This document shows, in pieces, positions 53,512 to 62,094 of a stretch of DNA of 64,000 nt. The notes under the pieces were generated by a model that saw only the letters and a list, made by a program, of their open reading frames with translations, was not told the origin of the DNA and made no database searches. How positions within the stretch are numbered: the stretch's first letter is position 1; every line of letters begins with the position of its first letter. Origin of the DNA: an uncultured Clostridia bacterium (lineage in GTDB: Bacteria > Bacillota > Clostridia > Oscillospirales > Acutalibacteraceae); assembly GCA_937898625.1 (NCBI GenBank), contig CALEJF010000034.1, positions 7,993-71,992 of the forward strand, in the 5' to 3' direction. A program made the translations under genes and the position numbers.

Positions 53512-53541
53512 AAAAGGATTGGTTTTCGCCAATCCTTTTAG
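53512..53541. terminator. Bidirectional terminator between amidase and CapA-like genes
   Basis: AAAAGGATTGG at 53512-53522 pairs perfectly with CCAATCCTTTT at 53529-53539 around TTTTCG. Confidence 0.85.
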
Positions 53542-53543
53542 TA

Positions 53544-54707
53544 TTACATCTGCTCTAAAATATAATTTTTAATATCTTCTAATTTGCTTTCTTTCCATTT
53601 ACCTTCTTCGGCTTTTTCGGCTAATGGACAGATAATATAAAAGTCAAGTGTTTCACCGGGGACACGACCTGTTCTTAATGGTTCAGCAAAGTGTTCTTTC
53701 CATTTTTCTTCACTTGCACCTTTGAATTCCTCCGGTTTTAAATAGGTCATTTGGCGTTTTGTAGCCGCAATATGCATCTTTGCTGATAACGGTGCTAAAA
53801 GCTCATATTCGTCTTCCTGAACGTCAACAAATATGCGTGGCAACTCATCTTTAACAATTCGTTCCTCACCACGGACAATTTTAAGTCCCATTGGCTCAAA
53901 AGTAAATTCAGTTTCTGTGAAATTAAGTTTGATAATCAAGCCAATATCAGTATTGAACTGTGAGCGTTGATAATCAGTATCAAAAATGAAATTTCCAAGA
54001 GAATAGAAGATAATTTTATCACCAACAGTTTCATAATTCATTGGAACGTGTGGGTGATGCGCAACAACAATGTCCGCACCCATTTCGAGATATTTGTGAT
54101 ATCTTTCTCTTGTATATGGTGAGGGGAGTGGAGTAAATTCTTCACCGGCATGTGCAACAACAATACACCAACGGCAAGTCTTTTTAATCTCATCAATAGT
54201 CTTTTGGATAGCATCTAAATCGCTCCAACTGTAACAACCGGGTTTGTCAACATCGGCTTTGCGACAAGCACGTTGATAACCAACACCAAACATACCAATT
54301 CCGCCTGCTTCATTAAGAACAACAGGTTTTCTTGCTTCTTCAATGTTCATTCCTGCACCGATAGTCTGTACACCGTTTTCTTTTGCAATTTTCAATGTGC
54401 TTTCAATACCATAGGGACCTGCATCCATAATATGATTATTGCAGATATTCCAAATGTCCGACTTCATATTATTAAGAACTTTCACAGCTTGTGGGTCAAT
54501 AGTATGTAACAACTGCTGTACACCACTTTGAGTTGTATTTTGTTCTGCAACTGCAACAGGACCTTCAACATTAGTTATAACATGGTCAGCACTATGAAGA
54601 AAGTCAAGAATTTCTTGTGATATTAAATTTTCATCATCCCATTTACCATACATATATCGGTCAAAACCAATATCACCGGTAAAAACTAATGAAGTAGATT
54701 TTTTCAT
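53544..54707 (-). CDS. CapA-family metallophosphatase-like protein
   Basis: The 387-residue protein matches the CapA/PGA_cap family (FTGDIGFDRYMYGK, ITNVEGPV, ICNNHIMDAGPYGIEST, VVAHAGEEFTPLPS, ADIVVAHHPHVPMNYE, YSLGNFIFDT), a calcineurin-like metal-dependent fold. Named members take part in poly-gamma-glutamate capsule synthesis, but this copy lacks capB/capC neighbours and any signal peptide or TM helix, so a capsule role is doubtful. AAAGG lies upstream of ATG 54707. Confidence 0.83.
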   Translation of the reverse strand: MKKSTSLVFTGDIGFDRYMYGKWDDENLISQEILDFLHSADHVITNVEGPVAVAEQNTTQSGVQQLLHTIDPQAVKVLNNMKSDIWNICNNHIMDAGPYGIESTLKIAKENGVQTIGAGMNIEEARKPVVLNEAGGIGMFGVGYQRACRKADVDKPGCYSWSDLDAIQKTIDEIKKTCRWCIVVAHAGEEFTPLPSPYTRERYHKYLEMGADIVVAHHPHVPMNYETVGDKIIFYSLGNFIFDTDYQRSQFNTDIGLIIKLNFTETEFTFEPMGLKIVRGEERIVKDELPRIFVDVQEDEYELLAPLSAKMHIAATKRQMTYLKPEEFKGASEEKWKEHFAEPLRTGRVPGETLDFYIICPLAEKAEEGKWKESKLEDIKNYILEQM

Positions 54708-54773
54708 ACAAATAAAACCTTTCAAATAACATATAAGAATTATACCATTCTTATAGCCTTATTTCAAGTGAAT

Positions 54774-54815
54774 AAAAAAATAGCAGTCCCGACAAAAAGT
54801 CGAAACTGCTATTTT
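54774..54815 (-). terminator. Terminator of tRNA-Leu
   Basis: AATAGCAGT and ACTGCTATT, with an inner GAC/GTC pairing, form an interrupted stem at about 54779-54814 directly after the tRNA on the minus strand; the minus strand then runs into T residues. Confidence 0.7.
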
Positions 54816-54899
54816 GGTGCGGGTAGCAGGGGTCGAACCTGTACACCTCTCGGCACAAGATCCTAAATCTTGCGTGTCTGCCAATTCCACCATACCCGC
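54815..54899 (-). tRNA. tRNA-Leu (TAG anticodon), CCA encoded
   Basis: On the minus strand an 85-base class II tRNA: acceptor GCGGGTA/TACCCGC, anticodon stem CAAGA/TCTTG with loop TTTAGGA (anticodon TAG), variable arm, T arm CAGGTTCGACCCCTG, and encoded CCA. Confidence 0.93.
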
Positions 54900-54903
54900 A
54901 AAT

Positions 54904-55020
54904 TAAGTTAAAACATATAGATTCCGTGTGACACTTGCGGTTCCCGAAGACTCGTGCTACTGCACTCGCTTTTCGACCGCTGCGTCTTTTGAGCCTTCGC
55001 TTCATCATCCACAGGATTCG
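54904..55020. other. GC-richer spacer between tRNA-Leu and its degenerate copy
   Basis: About 117 bases with no gene. The stretch 54925-55015 is visibly richer in G and C than its surroundings and dotted with short CG-rich elements; a minus-strand open frame across it is not a credible protein. It may be the remnant of an insertion that split an ancestral tRNA-Leu. Confidence 0.5.
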
Positions 55021-55057
55021 CTCGGCACAAAACTGCCAATTCCACCATACCCGCAAA
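55021..55057 (-). pseudogene. Degenerate tRNA-Leu copy lacking the anticodon arm
   Basis: Twenty-six bases at 55033-55058 are identical to 54878-54903 (the 5' acceptor strand, D arm and flank of tRNA-Leu). After a two-base junction, 55021-55030 again matches the variable-arm bases 54849-54858. Nineteen bases covering the anticodon arm are missing and no T arm or 3' acceptor strand follows. The copy sits at the normal distance from the promoter at 55068-55096. Confidence 0.75.
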
Positions 55058-55067
55058 TATCTTTTGT

Positions 55068-55096
55068 ATTATAACAAACAATTTTTAAAAATTCAA
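55068..55096 (-). promoter_or_regulatory. Promoter of the tRNA-Leu locus
   Basis: On the minus strand TTGAAT (55096-55091) and a perfect TATAAT (55073-55068) are 17 bp apart. The start near 55061 is four bases before the degenerate tRNA copy; the intact tRNA lies about 160 bases further on. I see no other promoter in between. Confidence 0.75.
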
Positions 55097-55125
55097 TAGA
55101 CAAATGGTTAATAATGTTATAAAAT
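55097..55125 (+). promoter_or_regulatory. Promoter of the GH2/WYL operon
   Basis: TAGACA at 55097-55102 and TAAAAT at 55120-55125 are 17 bp apart, divergent from and abutting the tRNA-Leu promoter. Confidence 0.55.
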
Positions 55126-55178
55126 ATATTTAATTATTATGCCTTATTAGGCTCATTTTAGTTGGAGGTAAAAGAATT

Positions 55179-56927
55179 ATGGGATTTATGAAAACTCGCT
55201 GGACAGATTTAGTTGACAGAAACAATCCGTTACCTGAATATCCTCGTCCACAAATGGAACGTGAAAACTGGATGTCAATGAATGGTGTATATGATTATGC
55301 TATTGTTGATTCATCAGTTGAATGGGTTGATGATTTCCAAGGTGAAATTGTTGTTCCTTTTGCAGTTGAAAGTATGCTTTCAGGTGTTGAAAAGCCATTA
55401 AAACCTGACCAGAAACTCTGGTATAAGAAGACATTTACAATTCCGGAGAATATGAAAGGTAAGAATATTCTTCTTAATTTTGCTGCTGTTGACTGGGAAT
55501 GTAAAGTATATGTTAATAAAGAACTTGCAGGTACACACAGAGGTGGTTATGCAACATTCTCAATTGATATTACAAGATTACTTAAGGATGGCGAAAATGA
55601 ACTTGTTGTAAGCGTTTTTGACCCAACTGAAAGTGGTTGGCAACAGAGAGGTAAACAAGTTAATGATACTCACGGCTTCTGGTATGTTGCTACATCAGGT
55701 ATCTGGCAGAGCGTTTGGCTTGAAGCAGTTGAGCCTTGCCACATTCTTAAAATAATGATGACACCTGATATTGATAACAAAACACTTGCTTTCAAGACTT
55801 TTTCAAATGAGGATAATTGTCAGGTTAAAGTAACTGTATTTGATGGCGAAACAGTTGTTTCTGAAAATATGCTTTCACTGGATGATGCTATCCAATTTGA
55901 TGATGTTAAACTCTGGTCACCTGAAAATCCATTCCTTTATGACCTTAAAGTTGAACTTATTAAAGATGGTAATGTTGTTGATACAGTTAAGAGTTATGTT
56001 GGTATGCGTAAATATTCTGTTGGTAAAGATGAAAAAGGTTATCCAAGATTTTATCTTAACAACAAGCCATATTTCCAGAAAGGCCTTCTTGACCAAGGAT
56101 ATTGGTCAGATGGTGGTATGACTCCTGCAACTGACGAAGCCATGATTTATGATATTGCTACTATGAAACGTCTTGGTTTCAATATGCTTCGTAAACATAT
56201 TAAAGTTGAACTTGATCGCTGGTATTATCACTGTGACCGTCTTGGTATGCTTGTATGGCAGGATATGGTAAGCGGCGGCGAATATATTGGACAGCTTCTT
56301 GCAGGTGTTTTGCCACTTGTTGCAATTCATGTAAAGGACAATAAATACAAGGCATTTAAACGCGGAGAGCAATTGTGGCGTGATGAATTTGAACGCGAAC
56401 TTAACGAAATGCTCAACCAACTTTATAACCACACTTGTATTTCTTGTTGGGTACCATTCAATGAAGGTTGGGGCCAGTTTGACTCTGTAAGAATTTCAAA
56501 TGATATCAAAAAATTTGACCCTACTCGCATCGTTGACCATGCAAGTGGTTGGCATGACCAGGGTGCAGGTGACCTTAACAGTATGCATAGATATATTGCG
56601 CCAATCAATCCTCGTAGAAATGATGGCCGTATCTTTGCAATTACTGAATTTGGTGGTTATAGCCATATTGATAGGGGACATACCTGGGACGAGTCAAAGA
56701 GTTTTGGTTATATGATGTTCCCTACAAAGAAAAGTTTGTCAAAGGCATATAAACTCCTTCACGATACACAGGTTATTCCACTTGTGAAAAAGGGACTTTC
56801 AGCAACTGTTTACACTCAGGTAAGTGATGTTGAAAATGAAGTTAATGGCATCTTGACCTACGACCGTGAAAACATAAAGATTGATGAGAATATTCTTATT
56901 GAAGTTAATAAGAAACTTACATTGTAA
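55179..56927 (+). CDS. GH2-family beta-glycosidase
   Basis: The 582-residue protein has a jelly-roll sugar-binding domain (LWYKKTFTIP, DWECKVYVN, THRGGYATFSIDIT), an Ig-like domain and a GH2 barrel with acid/base E429 in PFNEGWG and nucleophile E490 in AITEFGG. GH2 covers beta-galactosidase, beta-glucuronidase and beta-mannosidase activities; the substrate is not clear. There is no signal peptide, so it works inside the cell on imported oligosaccharides. GGAGGT precedes the ATG. A WYL regulator follows after five bases. Confidence 0.88.
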   Translation: MGFMKTRWTDLVDRNNPLPEYPRPQMERENWMSMNGVYDYAIVDSSVEWVDDFQGEIVVPFAVESMLSGVEKPLKPDQKLWYKKTFTIPENMKGKNILLNFAAVDWECKVYVNKELAGTHRGGYATFSIDITRLLKDGENELVVSVFDPTESGWQQRGKQVNDTHGFWYVATSGIWQSVWLEAVEPCHILKIMMTPDIDNKTLAFKTFSNEDNCQVKVTVFDGETVVSENMLSLDDAIQFDDVKLWSPENPFLYDLKVELIKDGNVVDTVKSYVGMRKYSVGKDEKGYPRFYLNNKPYFQKGLLDQGYWSDGGMTPATDEAMIYDIATMKRLGFNMLRKHIKVELDRWYYHCDRLGMLVWQDMVSGGEYIGQLLAGVLPLVAIHVKDNKYKAFKRGEQLWRDEFERELNEMLNQLYNHTCISCWVPFNEGWGQFDSVRISNDIKKFDPTRIVDHASGWHDQGAGDLNSMHRYIAPINPRRNDGRIFAITEFGGYSHIDRGHTWDESKSFGYMMFPTKKSLSKAYKLLHDTQVIPLVKKGLSATVYTQVSDVENEVNGILTYDRENIKIDENILIEVNKKLTL

Positions 56928-56932
56928 TAGCT

Positions 56933-57934
56933 ATGAAGAATCCATCAGTACAAAAATTAAGACTTTTGTATATTATTGATATTCTTTCTCGTAAATCTGA
57001 CGAAGAACATCCTTTGTCTGCAACGGATATTATGGATTTTCTTCGCGAAGATTACGGAATTGAATGTGAGAGAAAAACAGTTTATGACTGTATTGAAAAT
57101 TTGAATAAATATGGTTACGATATTATTAAATCACAGTCACCGCGTGGATATTTTATGACACCGTATTATTTTGAACCTGCAGAGCTTCGCTTGATGATTG
57201 ATGCAGTACAGTCAGCTGATTTTATATCTGCAAAAAAGACAAAAGCTCTTATTAAAAAATTTTCTGCTTTTGCAAGCGAATATCAATACAAAAGAATTGA
57301 AAAACAAGTTTACATTGATAACAGGAATAAATGTGCAAACGAAAATCTTTTTATTGTAATTGATATAATCAGTTCTGCGATTTTGTCGAAGAAACAAATT
57401 GAAGTTGTTTATCGAAGAAGAAAAATTGTTGATGGTAAGAATGCAAAATATGAAGAAAAAACAATGGTTATTAATCCATATGCACTTATTTGGGCAGAGG
57501 ACCATTACTATTTGGTAGGAAACTACAGTAAGTATGATAATCTTATCCATCTTCGTATTGACAGACTTAAAAGTGTTAGAGTTCTTGACACTTATGCACG
57601 ACATTTTTCTGAGGTTTCACCATATCAGACTTATTTTGATATTGCGGATTACAGTAATAAGCATCTTTCAATGTTTTCAGGGGATATTAAACCTGTGGAA
57701 ATGATTTGTAACAACTCAATGATTGAAGATTTTATAGACCAGTTTGGTGAAAAGGTTAATATGCGTCATTTTGATGATGAAAACTTTATTGCAAAGGTCG
57801 ACGTTGCTGTTACAGATGGTCTTGTTGCTTGGATAATGCAATATGGTGATAAGATTAAAATCAGGGCACCAAAAGAGTTGAAAAATATGATTATAGACAA
57901 AACAAATTCAATTTTAGCACTCTATAATGGGTAA
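56933..57934 (+). CDS. HTH/WYL-domain transcriptional regulator
   Basis: The 333-residue protein has an N-terminal winged helix-turn-helix (HPLSATDIMDFLREDYGIECERKTVYDCIENLNKYGYDI) and a WYL domain (about 150-230: KKQIEVVYRRR, INPYALIWAEDHYYLVG, LRIDRLKSV) with a C-terminal WCX-type region. WYL domains sense ligands, often nucleotides or nucleic acid. It begins five bases after the GH2 stop, so it probably regulates that operon. Confidence 0.87.
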   Translation: MKNPSVQKLRLLYIIDILSRKSDEEHPLSATDIMDFLREDYGIECERKTVYDCIENLNKYGYDIIKSQSPRGYFMTPYYFEPAELRLMIDAVQSADFISAKKTKALIKKFSAFASEYQYKRIEKQVYIDNRNKCANENLFIVIDIISSAILSKKQIEVVYRRRKIVDGKNAKYEEKTMVINPYALIWAEDHYYLVGNYSKYDNLIHLRIDRLKSVRVLDTYARHFSEVSPYQTYFDIADYSNKHLSMFSGDIKPVEMICNNSMIEDFIDQFGEKVNMRHFDDENFIAKVDVAVTDGLVAWIMQYGDKIKIRAPKELKNMIIDKTNSILALYNG

Positions 57935-57968
57935 AATGATAAAGTTTTAACAAATATAATCTTAACTC

Positions 57969-57997
57969 TTGAAAATTGTTTAATATTGATATACAAT
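57969..57997 (+). promoter_or_regulatory. Promoter of pgk-tpiA-gpmI
   Basis: TTGAAA at 57969-57974 and TACAAT at 57992-57997 are 17 bp apart, about 50 bases before the pgk start. Confidence 0.7.
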
Positions 57998-58048
57998 ATT
58001 TAGCGGTAAAAAATTACAAATTATATCTTTTGAAAGGATGTTATTCAA

Positions 58049-59242
58049 ATGAGCAGTGCATTAAACAAAAAAACTGTTGAAGATTTGCAGGTAGCTGGCA
58101 AGAAAGTTCTTGTTCGTTGCGACTTCAACGTAAAAATGGAAAATGGCGTAATTACAAGTGACAAGAGAATTGTTGCTTCATTACCAACAATCAAATACCT
58201 TATCGAAAACGGTGCAAAAGTTATTCTTTGCTCACACCTTGGTCGTCCAAAGGGTGAAGTTGTTCCTGAATTCTCACTTGCACCAGTTGCTGCAAGACTT
58301 TCTGAACTTCTTGGACAGGAAGTTAAAATGGCAAAGGATGTTGTAGGCGAAAGCGCACAGGCATTAGCTGCTGACCTTAAAGACGGTGAAGTTCTTCTTC
58401 TTGAAAATGTTCGTTATGAAAAGGGCGAAACAAAAAATGACCCAGAACTTAGCAAGAAATTTGCAGACCTTGCAGAACTTTATGTAAATGATGCTTTCGG
58501 TTCAGCTCACAGAGCTCACTCTTCAACAGCTGGTGTTGCAGAGCATCTTCCTGCTGCTTGTGGTTACCTTATTCAGAAAGAAATTGAGTTCATCGGCGGT
58601 GCTCTTGAGAATCCAAAGAGACCTCTTGTAGCTATCCTTGGTGGTGCAAAAGTTTCTGATAAAATCGGTGTTATTACAAACCTTATTGACAAGTGTGATA
58701 CACTTATCATCGGCGGTGGTATGGCTTACACATTTATGAAATCTTTAGGTCATAATATTGGTACATCGCTTCTTGAAGCAGATAAAGTTGAACTTGCTGC
58801 TGAGATGATGAAGAAGGCTGAAGAAAAAGGCGTTAAATTCCTTATCCCTGTTGATAACAAAGTAGGTAAAGAATACAACCCGGACACAGAAGCAATGATT
58901 GTTAATTCTGATGATATTCCTGACGGATGGATGGGTCTTGATATCGGTCCTAAGACACAGGAAATTTTTGCAGATGCTGTTAAAGATGCAGGTACTGTAA
59001 TTTGGAATGGTCCTATGGGTGTTTCTGAATGGGCAAACTTTGCATCAGGTACAGTTGCAGTTGCAACAGCTATTGCAAATAGCAATGCTATTTCTATCAT
59101 CGGTGGTGGCGACTCTGCTGCTGCTATCCAGAAACTTGGTTTTGCTGACAAGATGTCACACATCTCAACAGGTGGCGGTGCATCTCTTGAATACCTTGAA
59201 GGAAAAGTTCTTCCTGGTATTGCTGCTCTTAACGAGAAATAA
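58049..59242 (+). CDS. pgk: Phosphoglycerate kinase
   Basis: The 397-residue enzyme transfers phosphate from 1,3-bisphosphoglycerate to ADP. Motifs: [60 protein letters not shown] and the C-terminal [11 protein letters not shown] and [21 protein letters not shown] precedes the ATG. It is the first gene of a lower-glycolysis operon. Confidence 0.97.
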   Translation: MSSALNKKTVEDLQVAGKKVLVRCDFNVKMENGVITSDKRIVASLPTIKYLIENGAKVILCSHLGRPKGEVVPEFSLAPVAARLSELLGQEVKMAKDVVGESAQALAADLKDGEVLLLENVRYEKGETKNDPELSKKFADLAELYVNDAFGSAHRAHSSTAGVAEHLPAACGYLIQKEIEFIGGALENPKRPLVAILGGAKVSDKIGVITNLIDKCDTLIIGGGMAYTFMKSLGHNIGTSLLEADKVELAAEMMKKAEEKGVKFLIPVDNKVGKEYNPDTEAMIVNSDDIPDGWMGLDIGPKTQEIFADAVKDAGTVIWNGPMGVSEWANFASGTVAVATAIANSNAISIIGGGDSAAAIQKLGFADKMSHISTGGGASLEYLEGKVLPGIAALNEK

Positions 59243-59257
59243 TTTTAAATATATTTA

Positions 59258-59281
59258 TGGGAGGGCATTCTTGCTCTCCCA
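59258..59281 (+). other. Small hairpin between pgk and tpiA
   Basis: TGGGAG at 59258-59263 pairs with CTCCCA at 59276-59281. No T-run follows, so I read it as an mRNA-stability or processing hairpin rather than a terminator. Confidence 0.5.
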
Positions 59282-59306
59282 AAATTTGCGATAAGGAGAA
59301 AACATA

Positions 59307-60074
59307 ATGAAAAAAGATTTACGCAAAGCAGTTATTGCAGGTAACTGGAAAATGAATAAAACTCCTGCAGAGGCAAAGGCTCTTATTGAAGAAATGAAAC
59401 CTCTTGTAGCAGATGCAGATTGTGAAGTTGTACTTTGTGTACCATTTATTGACATTCCTGCTGCTATTGACGCTGCTGCTGGTTCAAATATCAAAATCGG
59501 TGCTGAAAATGTTCACTTTAAATCATCAGGTGCTTACACAGGTGAGATTTCTGCTGAAATGCTTAAAGAAGCAGGTGTAGAATATGTTGTAGTAGGTCAT
59601 AGCGAAAGAAGACAGTATTTTGGTGAAACAGACCAGACAGTTAACCTTCGTTCACTTGCTGCTCTTAATGCAGGACTTAAACCAATTATCTGTGTTGGTG
59701 AAACACTTGAACAGCGTTCACTTGGTTATACAGAGACTCTTCTTAAATTCCAGACAAAGATGGCTCTTACAAATGTAACAAAAGAACAACTTAAGAATGT
59801 TATTATTGCTTACGAGCCAGTATGGGCTATCGGTACAGGTGTTACAGCTACTGCTGACCAGGCTGACGAGGGTAATGGCTATGTTCGTGAAGCTATTGCT
59901 GAAGTTTACGGTGGTGATGTTGCTGCTACAGTTACAATCCAGTACGGCGGTTCAATGAATGCTGCTAATGCTGATGAACTTGTAGCAAAACATAATGTTG
60001 ATGGCGGACTTATCGGTGGTGCATCACTTAAAGCAGCAGATTTTGCAAAGATTGTTGCTGCTGCATCAAAATAA
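59307..60074 (+). CDS. tpiA: Triosephosphate isomerase
   Basis: The 255-residue barrel interconverts dihydroxyacetone phosphate and glyceraldehyde-3-phosphate. Active-site residues are present: AGNWKMNK (Asn, Lys), VVGHSERR (His) and AYEPVWAIGTG (Glu), plus the phosphate grip YGGSMNA and GGLIGGASL. AAGGAG precedes the ATG. Confidence 0.97.
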   Translation: MKKDLRKAVIAGNWKMNKTPAEAKALIEEMKPLVADADCEVVLCVPFIDIPAAIDAAAGSNIKIGAENVHFKSSGAYTGEISAEMLKEAGVEYVVVGHSERRQYFGETDQTVNLRSLAALNAGLKPIICVGETLEQRSLGYTETLLKFQTKMALTNVTKEQLKNVIIAYEPVWAIGTGVTATADQADEGNGYVREAIAEVYGGDVAATVTIQYGGSMNAANADELVAKHNVDGGLIGGASLKAADFAKIVAAASK

Positions 60075-60090
60075 TTAAAAGGTGAACTAA

Positions 60091-61626
60091 ATGAAAAAAC
60101 CTGTTGTTTTATGTATTATGGATGGTTTTGGATTTAACCCAAGTGATTATGGCAATGCAATCACAGCGGCTAAAACACCAAGACTTGACGAAATTTTTAA
60201 GAATAATCCAATGACATATATTGGTGCATCCGGTATGGATGTTGGTCTTCCTGACGGACAGATGGGTAACTCTGAAGTTGGTCACACAAATATCGGTGCA
60301 GGTCGTGTTGTTTATCAGGAACTCACAAGAATCACAAAGTCCATTATGGATGGTGATTTCTTCTCAAATGATGTGTTTATGGGTGCTATTGAGAATTGTA
60401 AAAAGAACAATTCTGCACTTCACCTTATCGGTCTTCTTTCAGATGGTGGTGTTCATAGCCATAATACGCATTTATATGCTCTTGTTGAACTTGCAAAGAA
60501 AAATGGTCTTGATAAAGTATATGTTCATGCATTACTTGACGGTCGTGATGTTCCACCAAGTTCAGGTGTTGACTTCATTAAAGAACTTGAAGAAAAACTC
60601 GCTGAAATCGGCGTAGGTAAGATTGCTACTGTTATGGGTAGATTTTATGCTATGGACCGTGACAATATGTGGGACAGAGTTGGTATGGCTTACAATGCCA
60701 TGGTTAATCGCGAGGGTATTTCAACTGATTCTGCTCTTGAAGCTGTTAAAAAGTCATACGAAACAATTGACGAAGACGGAAAATACCTTACAGACGAATT
60801 TGTTATGCCAACAGTTGTTGATGGTGCAGAAGCAATCTCTGCAAATGACTCTGTAATTTTCTTTAATTTCCGTCCTGACCGTGCAAGAGAAATTACAAGA
60901 ACTTTTGTTGACCCTGATTTCACAGGATTCCCGCGAAAATCATTCTTCCCACTTTACTATGTTTGTATGACACAGTATGATGCTGAAATGCCAAATGTAA
61001 ATGTTGCATATAAGCCTCAGGCTCTTACAAATACAATGGGTGAATACCTTTCAAAACTTGGTAAAACTCAGCTTCGTATCGCAGAAACACAGAAGTATGC
61101 TCATGTAACATTCTTCTATAATGGTGGCGAAGAAAAGGTTTATCCTGGTGAAGACAGAGTTCTTATAGATTCTCCCAAAATCTCAACATTTGACTTAAAA
61201 CCTGAAATGAGTGCTTACGAGGTTTGTGATGCTGCTTGTGAACAGATTTTAAGTGGTAAATATGATGTTGTAATTCTCAACTACGCTAACTGCGATATGG
61301 TTGGTCATACTGGTATCTTTGATGCAGCTGTTAAAGCTGTTGAAGCAGTTGATGAATGTGTTGGCAAGCTTGTTGATGCAGTTGAAAAAATGGATGGTGT
61401 TATTCTTATTACTGCTGATCACGGTAATGCTGACAAGATGTATGAAGACGATGGTTCGCCATTCACAGCTCATACAACAAATCCAGTTCCCCTTGTAGTT
61501 GTTGGTAAAGAATGTACTCTTAAACAGGAGGGTGGCAAACTTTGCGACCTTTCACCAACAATGCTTGACATTATGGGACTCGATATTCCATCAGAAATGA
61601 GTGGCGTATCACTTATTGAAAAATAA
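60091..61626 (+). CDS. gpmI: 2,3-bisphosphoglycerate-independent phosphoglycerate mutase
   Basis: The 511-residue manganese enzyme interconverts 3- and 2-phosphoglycerate. The phosphoserine region GQMGNSEVGHTNIGAGR, the LLSDGGVHSH motif and the C-terminal metal motifs (NCDMVGHTG, ITADHGNADKM, TAHTTNPVP) are intact. It starts 16 bp after tpiA with AAAGGTGA upstream and ends the operon. Confidence 0.97.
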   Translation: MKKPVVLCIMDGFGFNPSDYGNAITAAKTPRLDEIFKNNPMTYIGASGMDVGLPDGQMGNSEVGHTNIGAGRVVYQELTRITKSIMDGDFFSNDVFMGAIENCKKNNSALHLIGLLSDGGVHSHNTHLYALVELAKKNGLDKVYVHALLDGRDVPPSSGVDFIKELEEKLAEIGVGKIATVMGRFYAMDRDNMWDRVGMAYNAMVNREGISTDSALEAVKKSYETIDEDGKYLTDEFVMPTVVDGAEAISANDSVIFFNFRPDRAREITRTFVDPDFTGFPRKSFFPLYYVCMTQYDAEMPNVNVAYKPQALTNTMGEYLSKLGKTQLRIAETQKYAHVTFFYNGGEEKVYPGEDRVLIDSPKISTFDLKPEMSAYEVCDAACEQILSGKYDVVILNYANCDMVGHTGIFDAAVKAVEAVDECVGKLVDAVEKMDGVILITADHGNADKMYEDDGSPFTAHTTNPVPLVVVGKECTLKQEGGKLCDLSPTMLDIMGLDIPSEMSGVSLIEK

Positions 61627-61641
61627 ATAGTTTATTTTTAG

Positions 61642-61669
61642 ACTCCACTAATTTAGTGGAGTTTTTTTC
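61642..61669 (+). terminator. Terminator of the glycolytic operon
   Basis: ACTCCACTA at 61642-61650 pairs with TAGTGGAGT at 61654-61662 and is followed by seven T residues. Confidence 0.88.
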
Positions 61670-61695
61670 TTTATACTCTGAATATTATTATTTAC

Positions 61696-61724
61696 TTGCA
61701 ACCACAATATTTATATGATATACT
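61696..61724 (+). promoter_or_regulatory. Promoter of the structured small RNA
   Basis: TTGCAA at 61696-61701 and TATACT at 61719-61724 are separated by 17 bp. The predicted start, about seven bases on at 61731, coincides with the first base of the long closing stem of the RNA. Confidence 0.75.
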
Positions 61725-61730
61725 AAAATT

Positions 61731-61907
61731 ACCACACAAAAACAAAATAAACTACTGTAGAAGTGGGCATTTTTATTTTAGGTAAAAGTGCAGACTTCCT
61801 ATTTTGCATTCCTATTTCTATAGTAGTTATGTAAAGTTTTTGTGTGGTAGCAAAACGAAGTTTCGCATTTTTCGGTGTGTGTGACTTCGGTTGCACACAC
61901 TTTTTTT
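61731..61907 (+). ncRNA. Structured small RNA of unknown family, about 177 nt
   Basis: P1: 61730-61743 pairs perfectly with 61836-61849 (14 bp). P2: 61750-61759 pairs with 61819-61828 (10 bp, one G-U). Inside, GAAGT 61760-61764 with ACTTC 61794-61798 and 61767-61775 with 61783-61791 form a long hairpin whose loop TTTTAGG could pair through TAGG with either of two CCTA sites (61798-61801, 61811-61814). A hairpin at 61850-61866 and a cUUCGg-capped terminator (61875-61885/61890-61900, then seven T) follow. There is no convincing ORF. It may be a stand-alone RNA or an attenuated leader of the gene at 62095. I do not recognise the family. Confidence 0.7.
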
Positions 61908-61985
61908 ATGGGGAAGATTGTTATGATGTAATACACTTCTATTGTTTGGAATCAATTTGTTAATGGAAAAAACCAAAATTATTCT

Positions 61986-62019
61986 TGCAATTTTGCATAA
62001 AAAATCTGCAATTTTGCAT
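61986..62019. repeat. Two identical 13-bp palindromic repeats 21 bp apart
   Basis: TGCAATTTTGCAT occurs at 61986-61998 and 62007-62019. Each contains TGCA...TGCA as a short inverted repeat, and the 21-bp period places both on the same DNA face. They lie about 75 bp upstream of the surface-protein start and could be a regulator's operator. Confidence 0.55.
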
Positions 62020-62094
62020 TTTGTGTTTAAAATTCTTTTACATTTTATTAAAATTATGGTTGTTAAATTATTAAAATATAAGGAGATAAATATT

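Noticed and set aside
53544..54707. CapA-like gene as evidence of a poly-gamma-glutamate capsule locus
   Set aside because: No capB, capC or capD-like genes adjoin it and the protein has no export signal.
54751..55056. Minus-strand 101-codon open frame across the tRNA-Leu locus
   Set aside because: It runs through the intact tRNA-Leu and its broken copy, is rich in Arg and Trp unlike other genes here, and lacks a ribosome binding site.
61731..61907. Structured RNA as 6S RNA
   Set aside because: 6S RNA is closed by pairing of its extreme ends around a central bubble. Here the closing stem ends 58 bases before the 3' end and two further hairpins follow.
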